DNA from: Dehalococcoidia bacterium
GTDB lineage: Bacteria > Chloroflexota > Dehalococcoidia > Dehalococcoidales > UBA1222
Reading direction: 5' to 3'
Length of the DNA stretch: 24,519 nucleotides
NCBI GenBank assembly: GCA_009783135.1
Contig: WRHS01000010.1
Span: 1 to 24,519 of the forward strand
The translations under genes and the position numbers were made by a program. This document shows, one piece after another, positions 15,701 to 23,289 of this stretch (the stretch's first letter is position 1; each line of letters starts with the position of its first letter). Under the pieces are notes generated by a model that saw only the letters and a program-made list of their open reading frames with translations, had not been told where the DNA came from and did no database searches.

Positions 15701-18592
15701 ATGTTTAATTGGTTAAGCGGCGACTCCAACGAACGCGAACTTAAAAAGATAGCACCCATCATCAAGCAAATAAATGTTATTGAGCCCGAGTTTCAGAAAT
15801 TAAGCGATACGGAACTGAAGGATAAAACCGCCAGTTTCAAGGAACGCCTAGCTGAGGCAACTGCAGGGCAACGAAAAGATATTGAAGCCGTTAAACAGGA
15901 GTTAGCAGAAACCCAAGCATGCCTTGGAACGCTTGACGATATGAACCGTAAAACGGAAATATCGCTGCAGTGCAAACATCTACAGGATAAGATAACCGAC
16001 CTAGATAAAACATTACGTAAAGCAGAAAATGCTTTTCTGGACGTGCTGCTGCCCGAGGCTTTTGCCACGGTGCGTGAGGCCGCACGCCGCACCATACGTC
16101 AGCGCCACTATGACGTGCAACTCATTGGCGGCGTTGTTTTACACCACGGCCGCATCTCGGAAATGCGCACCGGTGAAGGCAAAACGCTGGTCGCCACTCT
16201 GCCGCTTTATCTGAACTCCCTGAGCGGACGCGGTGCACATCTCGTAACAGTGAATGACTACCTTGCCAGACGCGACCCGTATTGGATGGGCCCTGTTTTC
16301 CAAGCACTTGGCGTCAGTGTTGCCAGTATCTACCCGATGCAATCGGAGGCAGAGCGTCAGCCATCACGACTGTTTGAGCCATCATACGACAGCGAAAAAG
16401 AGAATGACCCATGGCGCCATTTCAAACCGATTACGCGCAAAGAGGCCTATAGAGCCGATATCACATACGGCACGTCGGCAGAGTTTGGCTTTGACTACCT
16501 GCGTGATAACATGGCTGTTGACCTAAATCAAACCGTTCAGCGTGAGCTTAATTTTACTATCGTAGATGAGGTGGACAACCTGCTAATCGATGAGGCACGC
16601 ACGCCCCTCATCATCTCCGCACCTGACGTAGAGTCCAGTCAGCGCTATCAGATTTTCGCCCAACTTGTTCAGCAACTCAAGGGCGTGATGATTAAGGGCA
16701 AAGCCAGCGAATACGAGGATGACGCCTCACAGGCAGGTGCCGATTATACCTGTAATGAGAAGGACCGCAGCGTTGTCCCAACTGATGCCGGTTTTGCTCA
16801 TATTGAAGGACTGATCAAACGTCAGGGACTGCTGAAATCAGATAGTCTGTATGACCCGCAAAATGCCGACCTGATGCGCCATTTGCGCAACGCGCTCACC
16901 GCCAAGGAGTTCTACAAACGAGACCATCAATATATGGTAAAAGATGGTGAAGTGCTCATCGTTGACGAATTCACCGGACGCGTACTGGTAGGCAGGCGCT
17001 ACTCGGAGGGGCTGCATCAGGCTATCGAGGCCAAAGAGCACGTCAAGGTTCAGCAGGAAACCAAGACGTTCGCCACAATTACAATTCAGAATTACTTCCG
17101 CATGTATGCCAAACTTTCCGGTATGACCGGTACGGCAGTCACGGAAGCTGAAGAGTTTGCCAAGATTTACAAGCTTGAGGTGGTCGTTATACCCACCAAC
17201 AAGTCGCTTGAGCGCGAAGACCACGGCGATTTCATTTATAAGAACACTGATTCCAAGTTCAAAGCGCTGGTAAAAGAGGTAGAGGAGGTTCACAAACAGG
17301 ACCGCCCGGTACTCATCGGCACCGTAGCTATCGAAAACTCAGAAATTATAAGCAACATGCTCACGCGCCGCGGCATCAAGCACAATGTGCTTAATGCCAA
17401 AAAACACGAGCAGGAAGCCCTTATCATCTCCGAGGCCGGTAAACCCGGAGCAGTCACTGTAGCCACCAATATGGCAGGACGCGGCGTGGACATTATTCTT
17501 GGCGGAAAGCGCCCTGAAGACGGCGATGAAAAAGCCACAGCGGCATGGCAGGTGCGGCACGATCACGTCGTGGAGCAGGGGGGATTACACGTTTTAGGCA
17601 GCGAACGCCATGAGTCGCGCCGCATTGACAACCAGCTACGCGGTCGTGCCGGACGCCAGGGTGACCCGGGCTCGTCTCGTTTCTTCGTGTCGTTGGATGA
17701 CGACTTAATGCGCCGTTTCGGCGGAAACCGCATACAGGGCATCATGGAATGGGCCGGCATGGATGAGGACACCCCTATTGAAAACCGTCTCATCTCACGC
17801 AGTATTGAAAGTGCCCAAACCAAAGTGGAGGGATTTAACTTCGATATCCGCAAGCATCTGGTGGAATACGATGACGTCATCAACAAGCAAAGGGAAATTA
17901 TCTACAGTGAACGGCGCAAAATCCTTGAGGGTGCTGACCTGCGCGCCAACATCTTGGATATGGTGTCAGACGTTATTGAAGCTGAAACTGACAGAATCAT
18001 TCGGGTACCACGGGATGAAGAGCCCGATTTCGATGCCTTAACAGGCGCGATTAAAAACATCTTCCCCATTCCGGCCGATATTACCCCTGACACTTTGCGC
18101 CAAATGCGCCCGGACGATATAAAGGATACTTTGATACAAGCCGCATGGGAAATATACTCTCAAAAAGAAGATGATGTGGGCATAACCAATATGCGCACAC
18201 TTGAGCGGCTTGTGATGCTGCGCGTCATTGATACACTGTGGGTAGAGCACCTTACCGCCATTGATTACATTCGCCAAGGCATCGGCTTGCAGGCTATGGC
18301 CCAGCAGGACCCGCTGGTGGCATACAAACGCCAATCCAGCGTAATGTTTGATGAGTTACGTGAAGCCATCCGCAACGACCTGGCGCATGTCATCTTCCGC
18401 GTTTCAATCGCCAAACCCGGTGTTCCAAACCAGGCAGCGACAGCACCGAACCAGCCGTCATCCCCTATGACCAAAATCGTAGGCAAGCCGAATGACAAAA
18501 AGACACCCTTACCTTTGGGGCAGAAACCCGGCCGCAATGACCCTTGTCCCTGCGGCAGCGGGAAAAAATACAAGCACTGTCACGGTCAGTAA
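15701..18592 (+). CDS. secA: Protein translocase ATPase SecA
   Basis: SecA is the motor of the Sec pathway: it binds precursors at SecYEG and drives them across the membrane with ATP. Visible: MRTGEGKT Walker A (about 155-162), VTVNDYLARRD, YGTSAEFGFDYLRDNM, Walker B VDEVDNLLIDEARTPLIIS, YFRMYAKLSGMTGTA, TNMAGRGVDI, GSERHESRRIDNQLRGRAGRQGDPGSSRF, the helical-scaffold region, and a C-terminal zinc SEC-C motif CPCGSGKKYKHCH. Walker A normally lies near residue 102. Here about 50 extra residues (about 53-110, rich in Glu, Lys and Gln, coiled-coil-like) precede LLPEAFATVREA. The start ATG 15701 has GAGG eight bases upstream. Total length is 963 residues. The next gene starts 2 bases after the stop. 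Confidence 0.97.
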   Translation: MFNWLSGDSNERELKKIAPIIKQINVIEPEFQKLSDTELKDKTASFKERLAEATAGQRKDIEAVKQELAETQACLGTLDDMNRKTEISLQCKHLQDKITDLDKTLRKAENAFLDVLLPEAFATVREAARRTIRQRHYDVQLIGGVVLHHGRISEMRTGEGKTLVATLPLYLNSLSGRGAHLVTVNDYLARRDPYWMGPVFQALGVSVASIYPMQSEAERQPSRLFEPSYDSEKENDPWRHFKPITRKEAYRADITYGTSAEFGFDYLRDNMAVDLNQTVQRELNFTIVDEVDNLLIDEARTPLIISAPDVESSQRYQIFAQLVQQLKGVMIKGKASEYEDDASQAGADYTCNEKDRSVVPTDAGFAHIEGLIKRQGLLKSDSLYDPQNADLMRHLRNALTAKEFYKRDHQYMVKDGEVLIVDEFTGRVLVGRRYSEGLHQAIEAKEHVKVQQETKTFATITIQNYFRMYAKLSGMTGTAVTEAEEFAKIYKLEVVVIPTNKSLEREDHGDFIYKNTDSKFKALVKEVEEVHKQDRPVLIGTVAIENSEIISNMLTRRGIKHNVLNAKKHEQEALIISEAGKPGAVTVATNMAGRGVDIILGGKRPEDGDEKATAAWQVRHDHVVEQGGLHVLGSERHESRRIDNQLRGRAGRQGDPGSSRFFVSLDDDLMRRFGGNRIQGIMEWAGMDEDTPIENRLISRSIESAQTKVEGFNFDIRKHLVEYDDVINKQREIIYSERRKILEGADLRANILDMVSDVIEAETDRIIRVPRDEEPDFDALTGAIKNIFPIPADITPDTLRQMRPDDIKDTLIQAAWEIYSQKEDDVGITNMRTLERLVMLRVIDTLWVEHLTAIDYIRQGIGLQAMAQQDPLVAYKRQSSVMFDELREAIRNDLAHVIFRVSIAKPGVPNQAATAPNQPSSPMTKIVGKPNDKKTPLPLGQKPGRNDPCPCGSGKKYKHCHGQ

Positions 18593-18594
18593 GT

Positions 18595-19272
18595 ATGGCA
18601 CAAAACTCAGCATCATCCAGTCCGGTAGCGGCAGTTGATGAGGTCGTCAATCGCTTCAAGGCAAGCGTCAAAACAGGGCAGAACTGGTTTTTAGCCTTGC
18701 TTGAGGCCATAAAAAACTGGCCCGTCAGCGAGGAAAGCTATGACGGGCAGAACTATAACTACGTCATAGCGGGAGAGGCATTGGATATGCCCCAAATAGC
18801 CGAACGGTTGCTCACCGCCGCCGGAGAACTGGTGCCGGAAGAAGAAAAGCTGGACTTTCTGTTCCACAACAAACCGCCGCTGCAACTCAGTATGGAAAAA
18901 ACCCAGGAGTTGATGGGTGAGCTGCGTCTGGGACAATATCTTAACTTTTTCTACGGGATTGTTGTTGAGGAAGCCCTGATGCAAACGGTAGAAGAGGAGG
19001 TGCAAAAAGAAGAGCAGGGGCTTAAGACATGCAATGAAACCGAGACTATCGATGAGGCTTACCGCCGCATATATGAAAACACTCAGCGCACCCTGCTGCG
19101 CCAGTTCCGCAAAGAGATGGGCTATTCAGCCAGTCGCAGCATGACACTGAAACAACTCAAGGAGTTCCGTTATTGGCGTTTTAAATATCGCCTGAAGCAC
19201 TGCGACAAGGCGCGTATCGCATCTGATACCAAAAAAGCCCTTGCATGGATGAAGCGCAACAACATCAGATAA
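18595..19272 (+). CDS. Conserved-looking soluble protein of unknown function, coupled to secA
   Basis: I do not recognise a family. The product (225 residues, MAQNSASSSPVAAVDEV...) has no signal peptide and no membrane helix. The N-terminal half has aromatic-rich blocks: NWFLALLEAIKNWPVSEESY, then YNYVIAGEALDMPQIAERLL. The C-terminal half is very charged and helical (VEEEVQKEEQ; LKQLKEFRYWRFKYRLKH) and ends basic, so nucleic-acid or partner binding is possible. The start is ATG 18595, only 2 bases after the secA stop; a longer start inside secA at 18544 would only add shadow residues. No ribosome site is evident, so translation probably depends on ribosomes finishing secA. The tight spacing suggests a role linked to secA expression or export, as inference only. 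Confidence 0.75.
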   Translation: MAQNSASSSPVAAVDEVVNRFKASVKTGQNWFLALLEAIKNWPVSEESYDGQNYNYVIAGEALDMPQIAERLLTAAGELVPEEEKLDFLFHNKPPLQLSMEKTQELMGELRLGQYLNFFYGIVVEEALMQTVEEEVQKEEQGLKTCNETETIDEAYRRIYENTQRTLLRQFRKEMGYSASRSMTLKQLKEFRYWRFKYRLKHCDKARIASDTKKALAWMKRNNIR

Positions 19273-19278
19273 AAACTA

Positions 19279-19307
19279 TTGACACCACGTTATGCGTATG
19301 TGAAAAT
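19279..19307 (+). promoter_or_regulatory. Possible promoter of the small membrane protein gene
   Basis: A perfect TTGACA (19279-19284) is followed after 17 bases by GAAAAT (19302-19307), a four-of-six -10. The leader to ATG 19331 would be short (about 15-20 bases). Confidence 0.4.
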
Positions 19308-19330
19308 TACGCCGGTTTGTGGAGGAAAAC

Positions 19331-19747
19331 ATGCGAAACCTAAGAATAGCCATGATTTTATACGGTGCCATCCAAATAGCAGCGGGTTTCGTCATGTGGC
19401 TGATGCCGGACAAGTTCCCATCATTTATTGGTTTTAACGAACAGATGTTCATGAGCACTGACGCCAGAGGTTTTCTTAATTTCATGCTGATTCTTGCAGG
19501 GGTCGCTTTCATAGCCGGAGGCTTCATAATCATATCCGGCAGCTTCAATAACCCGTGGCGCAATGCCAACCCTGTGCGTTTCGCCATACTATGGAGCGCA
19601 CTCATGTTTGTCGGGCAAATCCACGCGCTGATAAAAGGCTCCGTTTCATTCGGTCAGATTTGGTTTGTTCTGATTATCACCGCTATTTTCCTGGCGGCTT
19701 TCATAATATTTTACCCGTGGCCCTTCAATCGTAAAAGCTTCAGGTAA
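19331..19747 (+). CDS. Small four-helix membrane protein, unknown function
   Basis: The product (138 residues, MRNLRIAMILYGAIQ...) has four hydrophobic segments, at about 5-25, 50-72, 85-103 and 110-130, and ends in a basic tail FNRKSFR. It lies in the cytoplasmic membrane. A short polar loop after the first helix (MPDKFPSFIGF) and a second polar loop (SGSFNNPWRNANP) separate the helices. I see no catalytic motif and name no family. The start is ATG 19331 because GGAGG (19321-19325) stands five bases upstream; the in-frame GTG at 19319 precedes that site. It is 58 bases after the previous gene and may have its own promoter. It is followed by the feo control region. Confidence 0.75.
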   Translation: MRNLRIAMILYGAIQIAAGFVMWLMPDKFPSFIGFNEQMFMSTDARGFLNFMLILAGVAFIAGGFIIISGSFNNPWRNANPVRFAILWSALMFVGQIHALIKGSVSFGQIWFVLIITAIFLAAFIIFYPWPFNRKSFR

Positions 19748-19917
19748 TATCAAACCCCGCTCAACAACGCCAAGCGTCCTTGCGTCATCACCCCATTTGC
19801 TACAAGTTAGCTTTATATAACTACTGGCTTCAATTCCGCTCTGCTAATTTATGCACAGTTTCTGCACCACAAAACTTATGTTATACAGCACACGTTTAGT
19901 TGTTTTTTCCGAGCATA

Positions 19918-19946
19918 TTGACAAATCAGTTAGTTTGTTCTAACCT
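19918..19946 (+). promoter_or_regulatory. Promoter of the feoAB operon
   Basis: A perfect TTGACA (19918-19923) is followed after 17 bases by TAACCT (19941-19946), a weak -10. The -10 overlaps the first GTTAG...CTAAC palindrome, as expected for a repressible promoter. The rest of the gap 19748-19917 shows nothing clear beyond a lone AGTTA/TAACT pair near 19805-19823. Confidence 0.45.
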
Positions 19947-19969
19947 TATCAGAGTTAGCCATTGCTAAC
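19929..19969 (+). promoter_or_regulatory. Twin 16-bp palindromes, probable metalloregulator operator of feoAB
   Basis: GTTAGTTTGTTCTAAC (19929-19944) and GTTAGCCATTGCTAAC (19954-19969) share the arms GTTAG and CTAAC with identical spacing, and their centres are 25 bases apart. The first overlaps the -10 and the second lies between the promoter and the feoA start. The arms resemble the TTAG/CTAA halves of DtxR/IdeR/MntR sites, though the spacing differs from the classical 19-bp box. An iron-responsive repressor is the likely ligand (inference). Confidence 0.65.
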
Positions 19970-19988
19970 CAAAAAGAGAAAGGCCAAG

Positions 19989-20219
19989 ATGACTTTAAAA
20001 GAGTTAAAAGTTGGAAAAAGCGGCCGGGTATTAACCATCGGCGGTGAAAAGGTGCTTAGGCATCGGCTATTGGAGATGGGCATAACGCCGCATACTGTGA
20101 TAACAGTAAAGAAAATAGCGCCCATGGGCGACCCGATTGAGTTGCTGCTGCGGGGATATGTTTTAACCCTGCGTTTGGAGGATGCGGCGAAAATCACCAT
20201 TGAAGAGGTGCCAGCGTGA
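19989..20219 (+). CDS. feoA: FeoA, small SH3-like protein of ferrous iron uptake
   Basis: This 76-residue protein has the FeoA core: a start MTLKELKVGKSGRV, then RHRLLEMGITPHTVITV, and APMGDPIELLLRGYVLTLR. This is the standard pattern of a beta-barrel SH3-like domain that acts on the cytoplasmic side with FeoB in Fe2+ import. The start is ATG 19989, supported by an AAAGG site five bases upstream; a TTG at 19962 lies inside the operator and is rejected. The stop TGA overlaps the feoB GTG start in GTGA, so the two are translationally coupled. Control is probably by the twin palindromes upstream, which cover the promoter and leader. Confidence 0.93.
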   Translation: MTLKELKVGKSGRVLTIGGEKVLRHRLLEMGITPHTVITVKKIAPMGDPIELLLRGYVLTLRLEDAAKITIEEVPA

Positions 20220-22222
20220 TATTCGCCCTCGCCGGAAACCAAAATAGCGGCAAGACCACTCTTTTTAACCAGCTTACGGGCTCAAACCAGCGTGTCGGGA
20301 ATTTCCCCGGCGTGACTGTTGAGCAAAAGACCGGCAGCCTCACAAACCGCAGCGATATCTCCATTGTTGATCTGCCCGGAATCTACTCCCTTTCACCATA
20401 CACCAGTGAGGAAATTGTCACGCGCGATTATCTGCTGAAGCAGAAACCCGACGGGATTATCAACATCGTTGATGCAACCAATATTGAGCGGAATCTGTAT
20501 CTAACACTGCAACTCATTGAACTGCAGATACCCATGGTACTTGCGCTTAACATGATGGACGAAGTGCAGGCAAACAACGGCAGTATAGACATCTTGTATA
20601 TGCGGGAAATACTTGGCATACCAATCGTTCCCATCACGGCAATCAAAAAGCAGGGAATCGCCGAGTTGGTTCAATCAGCCATTGATACGGCACAAGACCG
20701 CAGAAAGCCGGAGCGCGTGGATTTCTGCACCGGCGCAGTACATAGAGCCATCCATGCCGTAACGCACCTCATTGAAGACCACGCAGCCAGACAGGGCATA
20801 CCAGATCGTTTTGCCGCCTCAAAGCTTGTTGAAGGAGACGCCCCCATTTTGAAAGCCCTGCGCCTGACTGAAAACGAAACTGATATGATTGAGCACGCCG
20901 TCAAGGATATGGAGGACGAGTTAGAATCCGACAGAGAAGCCATTTTGGCTGATATGCGCTATCAATTCATTGAGGATATGTGCAAAAAATGTGTCGTTAA
21001 ACCCAAGGAAAGTCGCGAATACCGGCGCAGCGTCAGATTTGATAATCTGCTGACACATAAAATTCTGGCCATTCCGGCTTTTCTGTTCATAATGCTGGCA
21101 GTTTTCTGGCTCACTTTCAACGTCATCGGAACCCCTCTTAGCAGATTGCTCGAGTCGGGCATCGCAGGTCTGAGCGGAATCGTTGACAGTGCATTATCAA
21201 CATACGGGCTGAATCACGTGGTACATTCGCTTGTTGTTGACGGCATCTTTGCAGGCGTGGGTGCGGTGCTCAGCTTTGTGCCCATAATACTTACGTTGTT
21301 TTTCTTTCTGTCGCTGCTTGAGGACAGCGGATATATGGCAAGGGTCGCATTCATGATGGATAAGCCCCTTCGTAAAATCGGGCTTTCGGGGCGCAGCTTT
21401 GTTCCCATGCTTGTCGGCTTTGGCTGTACTGTTCCGGCAATTATGGCAACAAGGACTCTGGCAAGCGAGCGCGACAAGAAAATGACTATTTTTCTCACGC
21501 CTTTTATGAGTTGCAGCGCCAAAATACCCATATATGCGCTATTCACCGCCGCATTTTTCCCGAGGTATCAGGCACTGGTTATGATTTCCCTTTACGTGAT
21601 CGGTATTGTCTTGGGAATACTTTCCAGCTTCATAATGAAAAAAACGGTTTACAAGGGTGCTCCTGTTCCGTTTGTTATGGAAATGCCGAACTACCGCCTG
21701 CCCTCTTTAAAATCCGTTTCGCTCCTTTTATGGGATAGAGCCAAGGACTTTGTGCAGCGTGTATTTACAATAGTTTTTCTTGCGACCATTGTAATTTGGT
21801 TTTTGCAGTCATTTGATATGCGCCTGAACTACGTTGGCAACAGCGCAGACAGCATGCTTGCGGCAATCGGACAGGCTATAAGTGTAATCTTTGCGCCAAT
21901 CGGCTTTAACGACTGGCGCATTTCAACCGGACTTATAACCGGCGTTATGGCAAAAGAATCCGTCATCAGCACACTGTCAGTGCTAACAGGTGCAAGTGCC
22001 ACTGAACTGGGTGAAACACTGCGCACTTTTTTTTCGCCCATCGCCGCATTCAGTTTTTTAATCTTTACACTGCTGTACACGCCTTGCGTTGCGGCAATTT
22101 CAACGGTCAGACGTGAACTGGGAAGCCTGAAAGGCACTTTTTTCGTAATTGTGTATCAGACGGGACTGGCATGGATTGTTGCAGCCGCCATATACCAAAT
22201 AGGACGACTACTGGGGCAATAG
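20216..22222 (+). CDS. feoB: FeoB, GTP-dependent ferrous iron transporter
   Basis: This 668-residue protein imports Fe2+ through the cytoplasmic membrane. The N-terminal G domain shows G1 GNQNSGKTT (7-15, Gln in place of the common Pro), G2 Thr in PGVTVEQKTG, G3 DLPG (52-55), and G4 NMMD (112-115). A helical GDI-like region spans about 170-270. The membrane part has the two Gate segments, with their Cys-containing motifs GFGCTVPAIMATRT and SCSAKIPIYALF, and about eight to ten helices. The start is GTG 20216 in the GTGA overlap with feoA, with GAAGAGG upstream. The length is slightly short against about 700-770, typical of many anaerobes. A small Cys-rich gene follows 1 base after the stop. 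Confidence 0.96.
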   Translation: MIFALAGNQNSGKTTLFNQLTGSNQRVGNFPGVTVEQKTGSLTNRSDISIVDLPGIYSLSPYTSEEIVTRDYLLKQKPDGIINIVDATNIERNLYLTLQLIELQIPMVLALNMMDEVQANNGSIDILYMREILGIPIVPITAIKKQGIAELVQSAIDTAQDRRKPERVDFCTGAVHRAIHAVTHLIEDHAARQGIPDRFAASKLVEGDAPILKALRLTENETDMIEHAVKDMEDELESDREAILADMRYQFIEDMCKKCVVKPKESREYRRSVRFDNLLTHKILAIPAFLFIMLAVFWLTFNVIGTPLSRLLESGIAGLSGIVDSALSTYGLNHVVHSLVVDGIFAGVGAVLSFVPIILTLFFFLSLLEDSGYMARVAFMMDKPLRKIGLSGRSFVPMLVGFGCTVPAIMATRTLASERDKKMTIFLTPFMSCSAKIPIYALFTAAFFPRYQALVMISLYVIGIVLGILSSFIMKKTVYKGAPVPFVMEMPNYRLPSLKSVSLLLWDRAKDFVQRVFTIVFLATIVIWFLQSFDMRLNYVGNSADSMLAAIGQAISVIFAPIGFNDWRISTGLITGVMAKESVISTLSVLTGASATELGETLRTFFSPIAAFSFLIFTLLYTPCVAAISTVRRELGSLKGTFFVIVYQTGLAWIVAAAIYQIGRLLGQ

Positions 22223-22223
22223 T

Positions 22224-22373
22224 ATGAAAGCCTTGGACTACATCATTCTTTGCGGGCTCGCCCTGACAGTTATAAGCATTGTAGCCCATCTTCTGCGCAG
22301 GAAGAGGCAAGGCCAGAGCGGTTGCCAATATTGCCCCCAGAGAGAAAACTGCCATGACAGAAATCGTCCATAA
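22224..22373 (+). CDS. FeoB-associated small Cys-rich membrane protein
   Basis: A 49-residue protein starts one base after the feoB stop. It has one N-terminal membrane helix (about residues 5-24, LDYIILCGLALTVISIVAHLL), a basic stretch RRKRQ, and a Cys cluster GCQYCPQRENC with CxxC plus a third Cys. This matches the known 'FeoB-associated Cys-rich membrane protein' type found right behind feoB in many anaerobes. It may help iron handling or FeoB assembly; the exact role is not known. Being below usual length cut-offs, it is easily missed. It shares the feo transcript. After its stop, 22374-22441 shows no feature. Confidence 0.8.
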   Translation: MKALDYIILCGLALTVISIVAHLLRRKRQGQSGCQYCPQRENCHDRNRP

Positions 22374-22441
22374 GCAGGCTTGATAACCTCTATACACTGA
22401 GTAAGTCCAATATGCTTTGGTCTTATGCAAACACTTGGCTG

Positions 22442-22463
22442 CGTGTTAAACACGTGGTATAAT
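22442..22463 (+). promoter_or_regulatory. hicAB promoter with abutting palindromic operator
   Basis: The palindrome CGTGTT-A-AACACG (22442-22454) directly abuts an extended -10, TGGTATAAT (22455-22463). No separate -35 is needed. The palindrome sits where an autoregulatory antitoxin (HicB, ribbon-helix-helix) would block RNA polymerase. The leader to the hicA ATG is about 25 bases. Confidence 0.6.
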
Positions 22464-22492
22464 ACGGGGGTAAATGGGGATAAGGCAAGACA

Positions 22493-22681
22493 ATGACGAA
22501 CAGAGAATTGGTAAGGAAGCTTAAGAAGAAGGGCATTATATTCCTCGGTCATGACAAAAAACACGATGTTTACTATAACCCTGCGACAGGGGGCGAAGCT
22601 CGAATTTTGAGACACTGGACCCAGCAGGTTGATACAGGGACATTAAAAGATATACTGGACGACTTGGGAGTTACCCTCTAG
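22493..22681 (+). CDS. hicA: HicA-type mRNA interferase toxin
   Basis: This 62-residue basic protein has the HicA/YcfA double-stranded-RNA-binding-like pattern: MTNRELVRKLKKKGI at the start, a His-containing strand GHDKKHDVYYNP, then ARILRHW and GTLKDILDDLGV at the end. HicA toxins cut mRNA, and the conserved His in the middle strand (probably His24 here, in place of the usual GSHH) is catalytic. Free toxin would stop translation; HicB binds and neutralises it. The order toxin then antitoxin, 30 bases apart, is the common hicAB layout. The ribosome site before ATG 22493 is weak (GGGGA or AAGG), whereas hicB has a strong one, which fits the need for excess antitoxin. Confidence 0.85.
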   Translation: MTNRELVRKLKKKGIIFLGHDKKHDVYYNPATGGEARILRHWTQQVDTGTLKDILDDLGVTL

Positions 22682-22711
22682 GCACCAGTGGAACAATAAG
22701 GAGGACACCAA

Positions 22712-23113
22712 ATGAAATATGCATATCCGGCATTATTTAGACCCACGGAGGCAGGATATTCAGTGCGTTTCCCCGATATTAAGCAAGGGGCAACCATGGG
22801 CGAGACGCTGGTAGAAGCCACCGAAAATGCCGAAGACTTTTTATGCGGTGCGTTGTACGAGATGGAAATTGGGGGCAAGCAGGTACCTCCTGTTTCTAAC
22901 CCGGCGGATATTAAGGCGGCTGAGGGACAGTTTGTTGCAATGGTCTGCGTGGACACTGAGGAGTATTATCGGTGGCACGAGACCAAACTCGTAAATAAAA
23001 CCGTCGTCATACCGGCGTGGATGAACAGAGAGGCTCAGGCTGCCAATATCAATTTTTCACGGGTATTACAAACGGCACTAAGCAAAGAACTCCAATTGGC
23101 TGCAGTCAAATAG
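22712..23113 (+). CDS. hicB: HicB-type antitoxin
   Basis: The 133-residue antitoxin has an N-terminal partial RNase H-like fold with the HicB signature: YPALFRPTEAGYSVRFPDI, then GATMGETLVEATENAEDFL. Its C-terminus (KTVVIPAWMNREAQ, then INFSRVLQTALSKEL) is a ribbon-helix-helix DNA-binding domain. It should mask HicA and, with it, repress the promoter at 22442-22463. The start ATG 22712 has a strong GGAGG at eight bases. A good terminator follows, so hicAB is a closed unit. Confidence 0.9.
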   Translation: MKYAYPALFRPTEAGYSVRFPDIKQGATMGETLVEATENAEDFLCGALYEMEIGGKQVPPVSNPADIKAAEGQFVAMVCVDTEEYYRWHETKLVNKTVVIPAWMNREAQAANINFSRVLQTALSKELQLAAVK

Positions 23114-23132
23114 CTATTTGGCTGTATTAAGC

Positions 23133-23165
23133 AAAGGAGAGGCGACAAACCGCCCCTCCTTTTTT
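23133..23165 (+). terminator. Rho-independent terminator after hicAB
   Basis: The stem AAAGGAG-A-GGCG pairs with CGCC-C-CTCCTTT around the loop ACAAAC, with one internal mismatch, and is followed by a run of T (23160-23165). It closes the hicAB transcript. Confidence 0.85.
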
Positions 23166-23228
23166 GTTTGGAGGCCACAGCAATAAGGAACTCCACAGAA
23201 TGCGCCACCACAGTGCGCACACTTTCAC

Positions 23229-23257
23229 TTGACGTTTGTAACACAAAGCATTACAAT
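23229..23257 (+). promoter_or_regulatory. Promoter of the TetR gene with an inverted repeat in its spacer
   Basis: TTGACG (23229-23234) and TACAAT (23252-23257) are 17 bases apart, a good sigma-70-type promoter. TTGTAA (23236-23241) and TTACAA (23251-23256) form a perfect inverted repeat nine bases apart that fills the spacer and enters the -10. This is where a TetR-type repressor would bind to control its own gene. Confidence 0.65.
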
Positions 23258-23289
23258 AAGTGCATACTCAGTGAGTTGGAGGTCATTCG

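Noticed and set aside
16838..17293. 151-residue minus-strand frame inside secA
   Set aside because: Antisense to the conserved SecA motor domain, with no family signature.
18544..18594. Start of the post-secA gene inside secA
   Set aside because: The extra residues are a frame shadow of the SecA SEC-C motif; ATG 18595 fits better.
19805..19823. Third feo palindrome (AGTTA/TAACT)
   Set aside because: Different arm spacing and about 110 bases from the promoter; probably chance.
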